DNA of 32,000 bases, taken from NCBI RefSeq assembly GCF_007988805.1, contig NZ_BJUV01000033.1, positions 1 through 32,000 of the forward strand, in the 5' to 3' direction. Position numbers and translations under genes: made by a program. The notes beneath the pieces are model-generated. The model saw nothing but the letters and a program-made list of their open reading frames with translations. It did no database searches and was not told the DNA's origin. The DNA comes from Frigoribacterium faeni (GTDB lineage Bacteria; Actinomycetota; Actinomycetes; Actinomycetales; Microbacteriaceae). Below, piece after piece: positions 8,556-16,644 of this stretch (within the stretch, counting starts at the first letter, position 1; each line of letters starts with the position of its first letter).

Positions 8556-10111
8556 TGACGCGGGCCCGTCGCCCCGAGGCCGATCGCCCGGCCGAGCCGA
8601 GCGGGTCGGTCTTCTGGGCCGAGCACCTCTGGACCGGCGACGGGGAGGTGCGGCACGGCGTCGTCGTCGAGGTCGCGGGAGACCGGATCGCGACGGTCGA
8701 GGCCGAGGTCGACGCGCCTCCTGCGGGATCCGTGGCCCTGCCGGGGCTGACGCTGCCCGGGCTGGTCAACGCGCACTCGCACGCCTTCCATCGGGCGCTG
8801 CGCGGGCGGACGCAGGTCGGCAGCGGCAGCTTCTGGACCTGGCGCGACGTCATGTACTCCGTGGCCGGGCGACTGACGCCCGAGAACTACGAGGCGCTGG
8901 CCGCGGCCGTCTTCACCGAGATGGTGCTGGCGGGCGTGACGACCGTCGGCGAGTTCCACTACGTGCACCACACCGTCGACGGCACGCCGCACGACGACCC
9001 GATCGCGATGTCGCGAGCGCTGGCCCGGGCGGCCGCCACCGCGGGCATCCGCCTGACGCTGCTCGACACCTGCTACCTCATGGGCGGATTCACGCCCGCG
9101 CCGGCTTCCGACGCCTCGGCCGACACCTCGTCCGACACCTCGTCCGACGACGAGCCCGACGTGGAGCCCGTGCACGTGCCGCTGTCCGCCGCGCAGCTCC
9201 GCTTCGGCGACGGGACCGGCGCGGCCTGGGCCCGACGGGCGACGGCCGTCCGCGACGCCCTGACCGGCCCGACCGTCGTGGTCGGCGCCGCCGTGCACTC
9301 CGTGCGGGCGGTGCCCGAGCGCGAGCTCGCCACGGTCGCGTCGTGGGCTCACGAGCGCGACGCCCCGCTGCACGTGCACGTCTCCGAGCAGCCGGCCGAG
9401 AACGCGGACTGCACGCGCCTCCTCGGCTCCACGCCCGTGGCCCTGCTGCGTCGGCACGGGGTCCTCGACCGGAGGGCGACCGCGGTGCACGCCACCCACC
9501 TCACCTCCGCCGACGTCGCCGACCTCGCCGCCGGCGATGCCTGGGCCTGCTTCTGCGTCACGACCGAGCGCGACCTCGCCGACGGCATCGGCCCGGCGGG
9601 CGAGCTGGTCGAGGCGGGCGTGCCGCTCACCGTCGGCAGCGACAGCCACGCCGTGATCGATCTGTTCGAGGAGGCGCGGGGCATCGAGTCCGGACAGCGC
9701 CTGGTGAGCAACCGGCGCGGCTGGTTCGGGGCCGCGGCGCTGCTGCGGGCGGCCACCGTCGAGGGCGCCCGATCGCTCGGCTGGGACGACGCCGGCGCGA
9801 TCGCGCCCGGCGCCCTGGCCGACTTCGTGACGGTGTCGCTCGATTCCGTGCGCCTGGCCGACGCGCGTTCGGACTCGCTGCTCGAGTCGATCGTGTTCGC
9901 GGCCACGGCCTCCGACGTCGCGACCGTGGTGGTGGGCGGCGAGATCGTCGTGCGCGACGGGGTCCACGCCCGGGTCGCCGCACCGGGCGCGGCCCTGCGC
10001 GACGCGATCGCCGCCGTGCTGCCGCCCGAGGCGTCGTCGCCCGATGACGCCTCCGCCGGATCCGCCGCGTCCGGCGCTTCGTCCGCGTCCGGTGCCTCCG
10101 AATCCCGCTGA
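8555..10111 (+). CDS. hutF: Formimidoylglutamate deiminase
   Basis: HutF deiminates N-formimino-L-glutamate to N-formyl-L-glutamate and ammonia. It belongs to the amidohydrolase superfamily. Metal ligands are visible as [13 protein letters not shown] (His74, His76), HVHVSEQ and [15 protein letters not shown]. The protein has 518 residues, longer than the usual 450 or so. The excess is an acidic Ser/Asp/Thr insertion ([18 protein letters not shown] region, about 180-205) and an Ala/Ser/Gly-rich tail of about 30 residues. The ATG overlaps the previous stop by 1 nt; a GTG one codon upstream would give a GTGA overlap and is equally possible. Confidence 0.93.
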   Translation: MTRARRPEADRPAEPSGSVFWAEHLWTGDGEVRHGVVVEVAGDRIATVEAEVDAPPAGSVALPGLTLPGLVNAHSHAFHRALRGRTQVGSGSFWTWRDVMYSVAGRLTPENYEALAAAVFTEMVLAGVTTVGEFHYVHHTVDGTPHDDPIAMSRALARAAATAGIRLTLLDTCYLMGGFTPAPASDASADTSSDTSSDDEPDVEPVHVPLSAAQLRFGDGTGAAWARRATAVRDALTGPTVVVGAAVHSVRAVPERELATVASWAHERDAPLHVHVSEQPAENADCTRLLGSTPVALLRRHGVLDRRATAVHATHLTSADVADLAAGDAWACFCVTTERDLADGIGPAGELVEAGVPLTVGSDSHAVIDLFEEARGIESGQRLVSNRRGWFGAAALLRAATVEGARSLGWDDAGAIAPGALADFVTVSLDSVRLADARSDSLLESIVFAATASDVATVVVGGEIVVRDGVHARVAAPGAALRDAIAAVLPPEASSPDDASAGSAASGASSASGASESR

Positions 10112-10125
10112 GAGGATCCCTCCCC

Positions 10126-11328
10126 ATGACCGTCACCGCCCTGACCGGCATCTCGCAGCTGGTCACGAACGACCCCGCGCACGACCACGCCGAGGCCGCG
10201 AGCGGGCCGCTGGGCGTGGTGCGCGACGCGGCCGTCGTGCTCGACGGTGACCGGGTGCTCTGGTCGGGGCCCGCGGCGAACCTGCCCTCGTCGACGGCGG
10301 ACGTCGTGGTCGACCTCGGCGGTCGCGCCGTCGTCCCCGGGTTCGTCGACAGCCACAACCACCTGGCCTTCGCCGGCGACCGGTCCGACGAGTTCGCGGC
10401 GCGCATGGCCGGCGAGTCGTACTCCGCCGGAGGCATCCGCAGCACGGTGGCGCACACGCGGGCGGCGAGCGACGCCGACCTCGCGGGGTCGGTGCGCCGG
10501 CTCGCCGACGAGGCGCTGCGCCAGGGCACGACGACGATCGAGAGCAAGTCCGGCTACGGGCTCAGCGTCGACGACGAGCGTCGGAGTCTCGAGGCGATCG
10601 GCACGGTGACCCGCGAGGGCACGTTCCTCGGTGCGCACGTCGTGCCCGCCGACCACGCGGGTCGGGCCGACGAGTACGTCGCCCTGGTCGCCGGTGAGAT
10701 GCTCGACGCCTGCGCCCCGCTGGCGAAGTGGATCGACGTGTTCTGCGACGTGGGGGCGTTCGACGTCGATCAGTCGCGCGAGATCCTCACGGCGGGTATC
10801 GCCGCCGGCCTGCTGCCCCGCATCCACGCGGGTCAGCTCGCACCGGGCGGCGGCATCCAGCTGGCGGTCGAGCTCGGGGCCGCCTCGGCCGACCACGTGA
10901 CGCATGCCACCGACGACGACGTGGAGGCGCTGGCCGGGTCGACGACGGTCGCGACGCTCCTGCCCGGGGCCGAGTTCTCGACCCGCGCCGTCTACCCCGA
11001 CGCGCGCCGCCTGCTGGCGGCGGGTGTCACCGTGGCGCTGGCGGCGGACTGCAATCCCGGATCGAGCTACACGACGAGCCTGCCGTTCTGCATCGCGGTC
11101 GCGGTGCGCGACATGGGGATGACCCCGGCCGAGGCGCTCTGGTCGGCGACCGCCGGGGGAGCGGCGGCGCTGCGGCGCACCGACGTCGGACATCTCGCGG
11201 TGGGCGCGGCGGCCGACCTGGTCGTGCTCGACGCCCCCTCCTTCGTGCACCTCGCGTACCGGCCGGGGGTGCCGCTGGTGGAGGCCGTGTGGCGCGGCGG
11301 CGTGCGCGTGGCGGGGCGCGCCTCCTGA
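10126..11328 (+). CDS. hutI: Imidazolonepropionase
   Basis: HutI opens the ring of 4-imidazolone-5-propionate to give N-formiminoglutamate. The protein has 400 residues, the normal length. Amidohydrolase metal motif [12 protein letters not shown] (His77, His79) is followed by the family signatures [28 protein letters not shown], and [10 protein letters not shown]. The ATG at 10126 has GAGAGGA upstream, 14 nt after the hutF stop. Its stop overlaps the ATG of hutD. Confidence 0.95.
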   Translation: MTVTALTGISQLVTNDPAHDHAEAASGPLGVVRDAAVVLDGDRVLWSGPAANLPSSTADVVVDLGGRAVVPGFVDSHNHLAFAGDRSDEFAARMAGESYSAGGIRSTVAHTRAASDADLAGSVRRLADEALRQGTTTIESKSGYGLSVDDERRSLEAIGTVTREGTFLGAHVVPADHAGRADEYVALVAGEMLDACAPLAKWIDVFCDVGAFDVDQSREILTAGIAAGLLPRIHAGQLAPGGGIQLAVELGAASADHVTHATDDDVEALAGSTTVATLLPGAEFSTRAVYPDARRLLAAGVTVALAADCNPGSSYTTSLPFCIAVAVRDMGMTPAEALWSATAGGAAALRRTDVGHLAVGAAADLVVLDAPSFVHLAYRPGVPLVEAVWRGGVRVAGRAS

Positions 11329-12245
11329 TGGGGTCGGGGTCGGGGCCCGGGCCCGAGCCCAGGCCCGGGCCGGGGTCGACGTCGGGGGCCGGGTCGGGCT
11401 CGGGGTCGGAGTCGGGTCGCGGTTTCGTTTCCGAGCCCGGGTCCGGGTCCGGGTCCGGTTCAGGTTCCGCCGCCGAGGTGCGGGTGCTGCGGGCGGCGTC
11501 GCGGCCGGTCGTGCCGTGGCGGAACGGCGCCGGGACGACGACCGTCGTGGCCGAGGGGTCGTTCGACGCTGCGGGCGGTTCCGGCGGTGCGAGCGGCGCG
11601 GACGGCGTGAGCGATGCGGACGGCGCGGACGGCGCGGACGGCGCGGGCGGCGCGAGCGATGCGGACGGCGCGAGCGATGCGGACGGCGCGGGCGGCGCGA
11701 GCCATGCGGACGGCGCGGACGGTGCGGGCGGTGCGGACCACGCGGGTCAGTCGAGCGAGCCGGCCTGGCGGATCAGCATCGCGACGATCGACCGGTCGGC
11801 CCCGTTCTCGGAGTTCGCCGGAGTCGACCGCCTGCTGATGCCCCTGTCGCCCGCCGGTCTCGATCTCGTGGTCGACGGCGGGCGGGTCCGGGGTGAGGCG
11901 TTCGACGTGCTCCCCTTCGCGGGCGAGTCGGCCGTCGAAGCCGTCGATGTGCGGGGGACGGGCCTCGACCTCAACCTGATGACGCGGCGAGGGGCGGCGG
12001 TCGGCACGCTCGTCGCGCAGGACCTCGACGGCGAGCTGACGCTCGGGTCGCCGTCGGCCGCCTCCTCGGACCGGACGTCGGCCTGGACGGTCGCCGTCGT
12101 CCTCGAGGGTCGCGTCGTGTCGCTCGCGCACGGACCGTTCGTCGTGCACGACGCGGTCGTCGTCCCTCCAGGAGGCGCACTGCAGGTCACCGGCCGCGCC
12201 GCGGTGATCGCGCTGGCCGTGATCGAGCCCACCCGCGCCTCCTAG
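11328..12245 (+). CDS. hutD: HutD family protein with low-complexity expansions
   Basis: HutD is a cupin-like protein of hut operons, proposed to bind formylglutamate or urocanate and tune pathway flux. Family signatures are PWRNGAGTTTVV (63-74) and WRISIATIDRSAPFSEFAGV (147-166), then LMPLSPAGLDL and a C-terminal cupin-type segment. At 305 residues it is much longer than the usual 190-200. Residues 2-48 are a Gly/Ser/Pro tract encoded by GGGTCGGG-type DNA repeats. Residues about 81-145 are an Ala/Asp/Gly/Ser tract (ADGADGAGG, ASDADG units) inserted between the two signatures, where homologues have a short loop. The reading frame stays open through both. The ATG overlaps the hutI stop (TGATG). 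Confidence 0.85.
   Translation: MGSGSGPGPEPRPGPGSTSGAGSGSGSESGRGFVSEPGSGSGSGSGSAAEVRVLRAASRPVVPWRNGAGTTTVVAEGSFDAAGGSGGASGADGVSDADGADGADGAGGASDADGASDADGAGGASHADGADGAGGADHAGQSSEPAWRISIATIDRSAPFSEFAGVDRLLMPLSPAGLDLVVDGGRVRGEAFDVLPFAGESAVEAVDVRGTGLDLNLMTRRGAAVGTLVAQDLDGELTLGSPSAASSDRTSAWTVAVVLEGRVVSLAHGPFVVHDAVVVPPGGALQVTGRAAVIALAVIEPTRAS
11331..11467 (+). repeat. GGGTCG/GGGCCC-rich simple repeat at hutD 5' end
   Basis: Degenerate 6-bp units (TCGGGG, GCCCGG, TCCGGG) run from the second codon to about codon 47 of hutD, encoding Gly-Ser, Gly-Pro and Glu-Pro pairs. Because the unit is a multiple of three, length change would preserve the frame. Confidence 0.75.
11584..11745 (+). repeat. In-frame minisatellite inside hutD
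   Basis: Units related to GCGGACGGC (9 bp) and GCGAGCGATGCGGACGGC (18 bp) repeat many times with little divergence. They encode ADG and ASDADG. All unit lengths are multiples of three and the frame is intact. Near-identity of copies suggests recent expansion by slippage. Confidence 0.85.
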
Positions 12246-12287
12246 GTTCCTTCGCGCCCCTCTTGAGCTCATTCGCGGCTCGCCGTC

Positions 12288-12349
12288 GATCCATTGGTCG
12301 GAAGATGCTCTTGGTCGGGTCGGGAGGAGCATCTTCTGACCACTCGATC
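12288..12349. repeat. Palindromic repeat, copy B
   Basis: The left arm contains TTGGTCGGAAGATGCTC and the right arm GAGCATCTTCTGACCACTCG. The outer bases of the left arm (GATCCAT) have drifted from the right arm (GATCGAG complement). In the transcript the central G/T position would be a G-U wobble. This is the first palindrome of the tandem array. Confidence 0.85.
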
Positions 12350-12436
12350 CCGCTGGGTCCTCTCGCGAGCTATTACGCATGGGTGCGTAAGAGCTCGCGC
12401 GCGATCGCTCTCCCCGAGAGGCCCATGGCTCGCGTC

Positions 12437-12498
12437 GATCCAGTGGTCGGAAGATGCTCTTGGTCGGATCGGGAGGAGCATCTTCTGACCACTCGATC
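12437..12498. repeat. Palindromic repeat, copy C
   Basis: Same arms as copy B, with GTGGTC in the left arm, which restores pairing there. It is the second palindrome of the tandem array; the spacer is TTGGTCGGATCGGGAG. Confidence 0.85.
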
Positions 12499-12585
12499 CC
12501 GCTGGGTCCTCTCTCGAGCTATTACACATGGGTGCGTAAGAGTTAGCGCGCGAACGCTCTCCCCGAGAGGCCCATGGCGCCCGTC

Positions 12586-12647
12586 GATCCATTGGTCGGA
12601 AGATGCTCTTCGTCGGTTCGGGAGGAGCATCTTCTGACCACTCGATC
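12586..12647. repeat. Palindromic repeat, copy D
   Basis: Third palindrome of the tandem array. It has the same arms as copy B and a slightly changed spacer (TTCGTCGGTTCGGGAG). Conserved arms with a variable spacer are what selection for the hairpin, rather than for the loop, would produce. Confidence 0.85.
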
Positions 12648-12746
12648 CCGCTGGGTCCTCTCTCGAGCTATTACGCATGAGTGCGTAAGAGTTAGCGCGC
12701 GAACGCTCTCCCCGCGAGGCTCATGGCCCCCGTCTCGGCCCCCGGG

Positions 12747-14120
12747 TCAGGGCAGCTCAGCGGTGCGGAGGCGCGCATCGAACAGTGCCGCCGCTCCGAC
12801 CAACGTGACCGCGACACCGCTCACGACGAAGGTCGTTCCGGCGGACGTGAGGTCGGCGAGCACCCCCGTGACCGCGTAGGCGATCGGGGCCCCGCCGAAG
12901 CTCGCGAAGCTCATCAGCCCCATGACCCGACCGAGCTGCGCCGGGTCGGAGGAGGTCAGCACGAACGTGCTGAGCAGCGTCGCGCACACTCCGCTGCCGA
13001 GCCCGGCGACCCCGGCGGCCACCACGGCTCCGCCCAGGGTCGACGACGCCCCGATCGCGCCCAGCGACGGACCCATCACCATCACGGCCACCAGCGAGAT
13101 CCGTCCGGCGTGCGGCACGCGACCGACGATGGTGATGGTGAGCGCCGTCGCCGTCGCCCCGGCCCCGAACCCCGCGAGGATCCACCCCACCCCCGCAGCG
13201 CCCCAGCCCTGCGACGACGAGAGCAGCGGCAGCCCGGTGTTGAGCGGCCCGGCGATCGCGATCTCGGCGATCGCCACCACCACGAGCATGGGCAGCAGGA
13301 GGCGGTGGCCGGCCACGTAGCGCAGCCCCTCGAGCGTGTCGGCGAGGAGCCCCGGGCGGGCCGCGCGTGCGGATCCGTCGCCCGGCGGCACCACGGGTCC
13401 GTCGCGGGGGGAGGCCGGAGCATCGGTCGGCTCGACGCCCGCGCCCGCGTCAGCCCCCGCGCGTGCTTCTGCGTGCGCGTGAGCCCCCGGGCTCGAGCTC
13501 GCACCCGCAGGCACGAGCAACCGGGTCGCCGCCAGCGCCGCGACCGACACCGCGAACAGCAGCACCGTCGCGCCGAACGCGACCACGACGCCGTGCTGCG
13601 CCACCAGGAACCCGGCGAGCGGCGGCCCGCCCACCAGCGCCATGCGCTGCAGCAGCGACCGCATCGACTGCACGCGGGCGAGCTCGGTCGGGCTGACGAT
13701 GCGGGGCGGCAGCGCTCCGGCGGCCGGGAGGAAGAGCGCGTCGATGACCCCGAACACGATCGTCAGGCCGACGAGCAGGGCGATGGACGGGGCGTCCGCC
13801 AGCACGACGAGCGTGACCGCGGCCATCACCAGCACCCGGGCGGCGTCGCTGAGGAGCGCGGTGCGCTTGGCTCCGTAGCGGTCCGCCACCGCGCCTCCCA
13901 CGATCAGGAGCGCCGCGCGCGGCACCGCCCCCGCCGCCAGGATCAGGCCCACCTGGGTGGGTGTCGCGATCTGCACGGCCGTCCACGACAGCGTTACGTA
14001 GTAGACCTGGTCGCCCAGCAGGCCCGTGCCGTAGCCGAGCAGCCAGCGCAGCACGTTCGCGTCGCGGAACGCCGGCCGGACCGAGGGGATCGGGCCGGCG
14101 GCCGAGCGGCCGGCGCTCAC
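12747..14120 (-). CDS. MFS transporter, downstream of ArsR regulator (pair 1)
   Basis: This 457-residue major facilitator protein is of the MFS_3/EntS-like exporter type, with about twelve hydrophobic segments. DANVLRWLLGYGTGLLGDQ forms the first span, followed by the loop GGAVADRYGAKR, a typical MFS motif A. The central cytoplasmic loop (about residues 205-250) is low complexity (Ala/Gly/Ser/Pro). The GTG at 14120 overlaps the ArsR stop in GTGA, so the pair is co-translated. The reading frame is open further upstream, but that is only a shadow of the ArsR gene. Substrate unknown; a drug or metabolite exporter controlled by its ArsR partner is likely. Confidence 0.85.
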   Translation of the reverse strand: MSAGRSAAGPIPSVRPAFRDANVLRWLLGYGTGLLGDQVYYVTLSWTAVQIATPTQVGLILAAGAVPRAALLIVGGAVADRYGAKRTALLSDAARVLVMAAVTLVVLADAPSIALLVGLTIVFGVIDALFLPAAGALPPRIVSPTELARVQSMRSLLQRMALVGGPPLAGFLVAQHGVVVAFGATVLLFAVSVAALAATRLLVPAGASSSPGAHAHAEARAGADAGAGVEPTDAPASPRDGPVVPPGDGSARAARPGLLADTLEGLRYVAGHRLLLPMLVVVAIAEIAIAGPLNTGLPLLSSSQGWGAAGVGWILAGFGAGATATALTITIVGRVPHAGRISLVAVMVMGPSLGAIGASSTLGGAVVAAGVAGLGSGVCATLLSTFVLTSSDPAQLGRVMGLMSFASFGGAPIAYAVTGVLADLTSAGTTFVVSGVAVTLVGAAALFDARLRTAELP

Positions 14121-14854
14121 GGGACGACCGGGAATCCGTGGGCGAACACCATCACGTGCTCGCGCGGATCCGACTCCGAGGAGGCGCGGGTCGGCTCGTC
14201 GACGCCGCGACCGCGCTCCGCCCACCGGGCGAGGAGCTCGTGCAGCTCGGTCGAGAACTCGTCGAGCTCGGGCGCCGTCAGTCGGAGCAGGGTGTCGCTC
14301 GAGAAGGCCGCCCGGCGCCAGTCCGTGCTCCAGTCGTCGGGATGATCGAGGAAGTCGGTCAGTCGCGTCACCTGGTTGTCCAGCGCGACCGCCTGCAGGC
14401 TCCGGGCGGCGGTCCGCGCCTCGGGCGAGGTCGCCGACGCGGGGGAGTAGGTGAAGCCTCGCGACGTCGGGCGCCACCAGCGCTCGCGGTGGTCGCGGCC
14501 GGGGCCGGACCGGATGGTCGCGGCCCGATCGCCGGTATCTCCGGTGTCTCCGGTGGGGGCGGTGTGGGCGGTGGGGGTGGTGGCGGCGGTGGCCACGGGA
14601 CCGGCGTCGCCGTCGTCCGATGGGGGCGCGTGCTCGATGAAGTCGTGCGCGGCGAGCTGGCGCAGGTGGTAGCTGACGAGGGCGGGCGATTCGCCGACCC
14701 GGGCGGCGAGGCGACTCGCCGTCGAGGGCGACTCGGCCGACAGGGCGTAGTACAGCCGGACGCGCAAGGGGTGGGCCATGGCCCGCAGGGCCCGGACGTC
14801 GTCGATCGGACGCGGCGCCCCCGTGGGCGTCCCTGGTTCGCGAGCATCGCTCAT
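14117..14854 (-). CDS. ArsR-type winged-helix regulator (pair 1)
   Basis: This 245-residue DNA-binding protein has an N-terminal ArsR/HTH_20 domain: VRALRAMAHPLRVRLYYAL, then SRLAARVGESPALVSYHLRQ as the recognition helix. After the wing-start region comes a Thr/Ala/Gly/Asp-rich insert (about residues 80-110), then a C-terminal effector region ending ELDEFSTELHELLARW. There is no CxC metal-binding pair, so arsenic or metal sensing is not supported. The ATG at 14854 was chosen at the start of homology and 7 nt after a TAGGCT -10 box, implying a leaderless message. It is co-translated with the MFS exporter. Confidence 0.85.
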   Translation of the reverse strand: MSDAREPGTPTGAPRPIDDVRALRAMAHPLRVRLYYALSAESPSTASRLAARVGESPALVSYHLRQLAAHDFIEHAPPSDDGDAGPVATAATTPTAHTAPTGDTGDTGDRAATIRSGPGRDHRERWWRPTSRGFTYSPASATSPEARTAARSLQAVALDNQVTRLTDFLDHPDDWSTDWRRAAFSSDTLLRLTAPELDEFSTELHELLARWAERGRGVDEPTRASSESDPREHVMVFAHGFPVVP

Positions 14855-14861
14855 GAGGACG

Positions 14862-14893
14862 AGCCTAGATCCGAAAGAAGTCTTTCGCAATAG
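14862..14893 (-). promoter_or_regulatory. ArsR pair 1 promoter and operator
   Basis: CGAAAGA (14872-14878) and TCTTTCG (14881-14887) form a perfect 7-bp inverted repeat with a 2-bp centre. Read on the minus strand it lies between a TTGCGA -35-like box (about 14885-14890) and a TAGGCT -10 (14867-14862), with 17 bp between them. Occupancy would block RNA polymerase, so autorepression by the ArsR protein is likely. The -10 box ends 7 nt before the ATG. Confidence 0.65.
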
Positions 14894-14900
14894 TCCCATC

Positions 14901-14933
14901 GCTCGTGCCGCTCGTGCCGCTCGTGCCGCTCGT
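14901..14933. repeat. 9-bp tandem repeat (GCTCGTGCC) beside palindrome E
   Basis: Three full copies and one partial copy of GCTCGTGCC directly abut palindrome copy E. It lies in the gap between the ArsR promoter and the 3' end of the next minus-strand gene. Confidence 0.8.
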
Positions 14934-14995
14934 GGATCGAGTGGTCGGAAGATGCTCGTCATCGCGCGACGAAGAGCATCTTCTGACCACTCGAG
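14934..14995. repeat. Palindromic repeat, copy E
   Basis: The left arm is GGATCGAG followed by TGGTCGGAAGATGCTC; the right arm is GAGCATCTTCTGACCACTCG. The 15-16-nt spacer contains GTC/GAC and can fold further. It is downstream of the 15055-16521 gene and upstream of the ArsR promoter on the same strand. It is followed by GC-only sequence rich in CCCGGGC and GGGGCGG (about 15000-15050). Confidence 0.85.
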
Positions 14996-15054
14996 CGGGC
15001 CGGCGCGCGCCCGGGCGCGCCCGGGCTCGCGCGGGCGGGGCGGGCGGGGCGGAC

Positions 15055-16521
15055 TCAGCGGCGGACGCCCGGGAAGCGCTCGTCCAGCTCGGCGTCGATC
15101 GCCTCGGCGATGACGTCGCCCAGGTCGTCGAGCAGCCACTGGCCGGGCTCGGACATCGAGTACCCGAGGGGCTCGTCCGGGTCGGGGGTCTCCGTCTCGC
15201 CGGAGTAGTCGCCGTAGCGTCCGCCGCGGCGCTCCCTCAGGGTCTGCGCCGCGTCGATGAGCAGCCTCGACGTGTGGCCGTCCCGCCCGAGTCCGTCGAT
15301 CACGTCGCCCAGCACGGCAGGCGTGACGGCGTCGAGGGTGCGTGGCCAGAGGTCGTCGTGCTCCGCGTCGTCGAGCAGCGCGTAGTCGCCCGAGCGCAGC
15401 TGCTGCAGCACGGCGGGCTCGACGTACGAGAGGATCGTGCGCCAGGCCGGCGCGTCCGCGACCGGCAGCAACGAGGCCGGCGGCCCGGCGGAGGGACGGG
15501 CGACGGCCGCTCCGATCCGCGTCCGGTCGAACGGCGTCGACGCCCGCAGCTCGGCCTTCCGACGCTCGGAGGCGACGACCTCGGCGTACCACGGCGGGAG
15601 GTGCTCGGGGTCCCGCGGGTGGGTCTCGAGGTCGGCGACCCAGGCGGCGTCGCCGGGCATCGCCCACGACGTGCGCTCGGGTGCCGTCCATCGGTCGCCG
15701 CCGAGCTGCGTGTACGGCCGGGCGTCGTGATTGAACCGCAGGTCGAACGACGCGTCGGGGTTCACGGTGAGGAACGCGCTCAGCCAGGTGCCGCGTCCCG
15801 GCTCGGTCATCACCTGCCGCAGCTCGCGGACGAGGTCGTGGCCCCGGCGCGCGAACAGCGGATCGCCCCGGAACGGCGTCCCGTCGCGGAGGATCGCCTC
15901 GCCGGTGCTCCACGAGCTCCGGTCGAGCACGACGAACTCGTGCTCGATCCGCGACCAGGGGATGCCCCGGTGGGCGTCGACGACGTCCATGACCAGCTGG
16001 CGGGTGAGGAGGCGCGCCTCACCGCGCCTCCCCGGCTCCAGCAGTTCGTCGTCGTGGCTCTGCGGGCGCTTGACGGCACGGGCCAACCAGGCGGGCGTGT
16101 GCTTCCTGGACCGCGGGTGGTCGGCGAGGTCGAGGACGAAGTCGGTGTCGTAGGGGAGCGGGGGGACCGGGAGGGGGCCCGCGAGGCCCGTGTCGCGGAG
16201 GAAGGCGGGGCGGTCGTCCCAGTGGTACGTGAAGGTCTCGTGCACGGTCTCGCCGGTCAGCCGCCGGCTGATGTGCAGGGAGGCGACGAACCAGGCGCCC
16301 CGGTCGGCGGTCGCCGTGTCGCGGCGCAGGTCGACGAACGCCGCGCGCAGCTCGTCGGGCACGGGGACCGTCCGGCGCCCGTGCTGCGGGTGGGCGGCGA
16401 TGATGCGGCACGTGGTGATCTCGGCGACCTCGCCGAAGACGACGTCGAGGCCGTCCCACGGGACGCGGGTCCCGGCGGCGCGGCGCGCGAGCCGGATGAT
16501 CGTCTGCTCGATGGGGTGCAC
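15055..16521 (-). CDS. Protein with two YezG/DUF600-like repeats; possible toxin-immunity relative
   Basis: The 488-residue protein contains two similar regions. In the first, ADRGAWFVASLHIS leads to ETFTYHWDDRPAF and later LADHPRSRKHTPAWL. In the second, PGRGTWLSAFLTVNPDASFD leads to LRFNHDARPY and LETHPRDPEHLPPWYAEVV. The pattern GxGTWxSAxLTVxPDGxF then FNxDxxP resembles actinobacterial YezG/DUF600-like proteins, found as antitoxins or immunity proteins of polymorphic toxins. A unique C-terminal 130 residues has no family I recognise. No toxin gene is next to it, so this may be an orphan. The GTG at 16521 fits the start of similarity; a GTG at 16593 would add 24 residues. No signal peptide or membrane segment is seen. 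Confidence 0.5.
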   Translation of the reverse strand: MHPIEQTIIRLARRAAGTRVPWDGLDVVFGEVAEITTCRIIAAHPQHGRRTVPVPDELRAAFVDLRRDTATADRGAWFVASLHISRRLTGETVHETFTYHWDDRPAFLRDTGLAGPLPVPPLPYDTDFVLDLADHPRSRKHTPAWLARAVKRPQSHDDELLEPGRRGEARLLTRQLVMDVVDAHRGIPWSRIEHEFVVLDRSSWSTGEAILRDGTPFRGDPLFARRGHDLVRELRQVMTEPGRGTWLSAFLTVNPDASFDLRFNHDARPYTQLGGDRWTAPERTSWAMPGDAAWVADLETHPRDPEHLPPWYAEVVASERRKAELRASTPFDRTRIGAAVARPSAGPPASLLPVADAPAWRTILSYVEPAVLQQLRSGDYALLDDAEHDDLWPRTLDAVTPAVLGDVIDGLGRDGHTSRLLIDAAQTLRERRGGRYGDYSGETETPDPDEPLGYSMSEPGQWLLDDLGDVIAEAIDAELDERFPGVRR

Positions 16522-16644
16522 GGCCCCACCGTAGTCATCGGAGCCGCTGCCGCGGGTCGTGTGCGCGGGGCGGCGCGGTAGCGTGGCGTTCACGAGGCGG
16601 GGGCCGGATTGGGCGGGACGAGCGGGCGGGGAGTCGAGCAGCCG

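Larger units (their letters stand above)
12288..12734. repeat. Three tandem copies of a 149-bp structured repeat
   Basis: Units start at 12288, 12437 and 12586, exactly 149 bp apart, with about 90% or better identity by eye. Each unit has two structured parts. The first is the 62-bp palindrome also found at 13 and 14934. The second is an approximately 75-bp segment with the inverted repeat TTACGCA-N4-TGCGTAA (changed to TTACACA in unit 2), flanked by CCTCTC and GAGAGG arms that can close an outer stem. Each unit ends near CCCATGG or CTCATGG. This could be a BIME-like mosaic repeat, a structured RNA or a protein-binding array. Confidence 0.85.
12246..12746. other. Convergent intergenic region filled by tandem repeat array
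   Basis: The 501-bp gap between hutD (plus) and the MFS gene (minus) contains no convincing gene. Its bulk is the 3 x 149 bp array described separately. The first 40 bases after hutD contain only the palindrome CCTAGG and no clear terminator. Several short open frames cross the array, but they read through repeat arms on both strands and have no coding character. Confidence 0.75.

Noticed and set aside
12288-12734. CRISPR array
   Set aside because: The repeat units are 149 bp and nearly identical throughout, without short repeats alternating with unique spacers, and there are no cas genes.
12263-12879. Short open frames through the tandem array encoding EEHLLTTRS-type peptides, on both strands
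   Set aside because: They translate the repeat arms, recur only because the DNA repeats, and end unpredictably outside. Pairing of the DNA arms explains the sequence better than coding.
14121-14477. N-terminal extension of the MFS protein of pair 1
   Set aside because: The extra residues are Arg/Pro-rich and antiparallel to nothing conserved; this stretch is the ArsR coding region in another frame. GTG 14120 with the GTGA overlap is the natural start.
14117-14854. Arsenic or metal sensing by the ArsR-type regulators
   Set aside because: No CxC or similar metal-binding Cys pair is present in either protein; their partners are MFS exporters rather than arsenite pumps.
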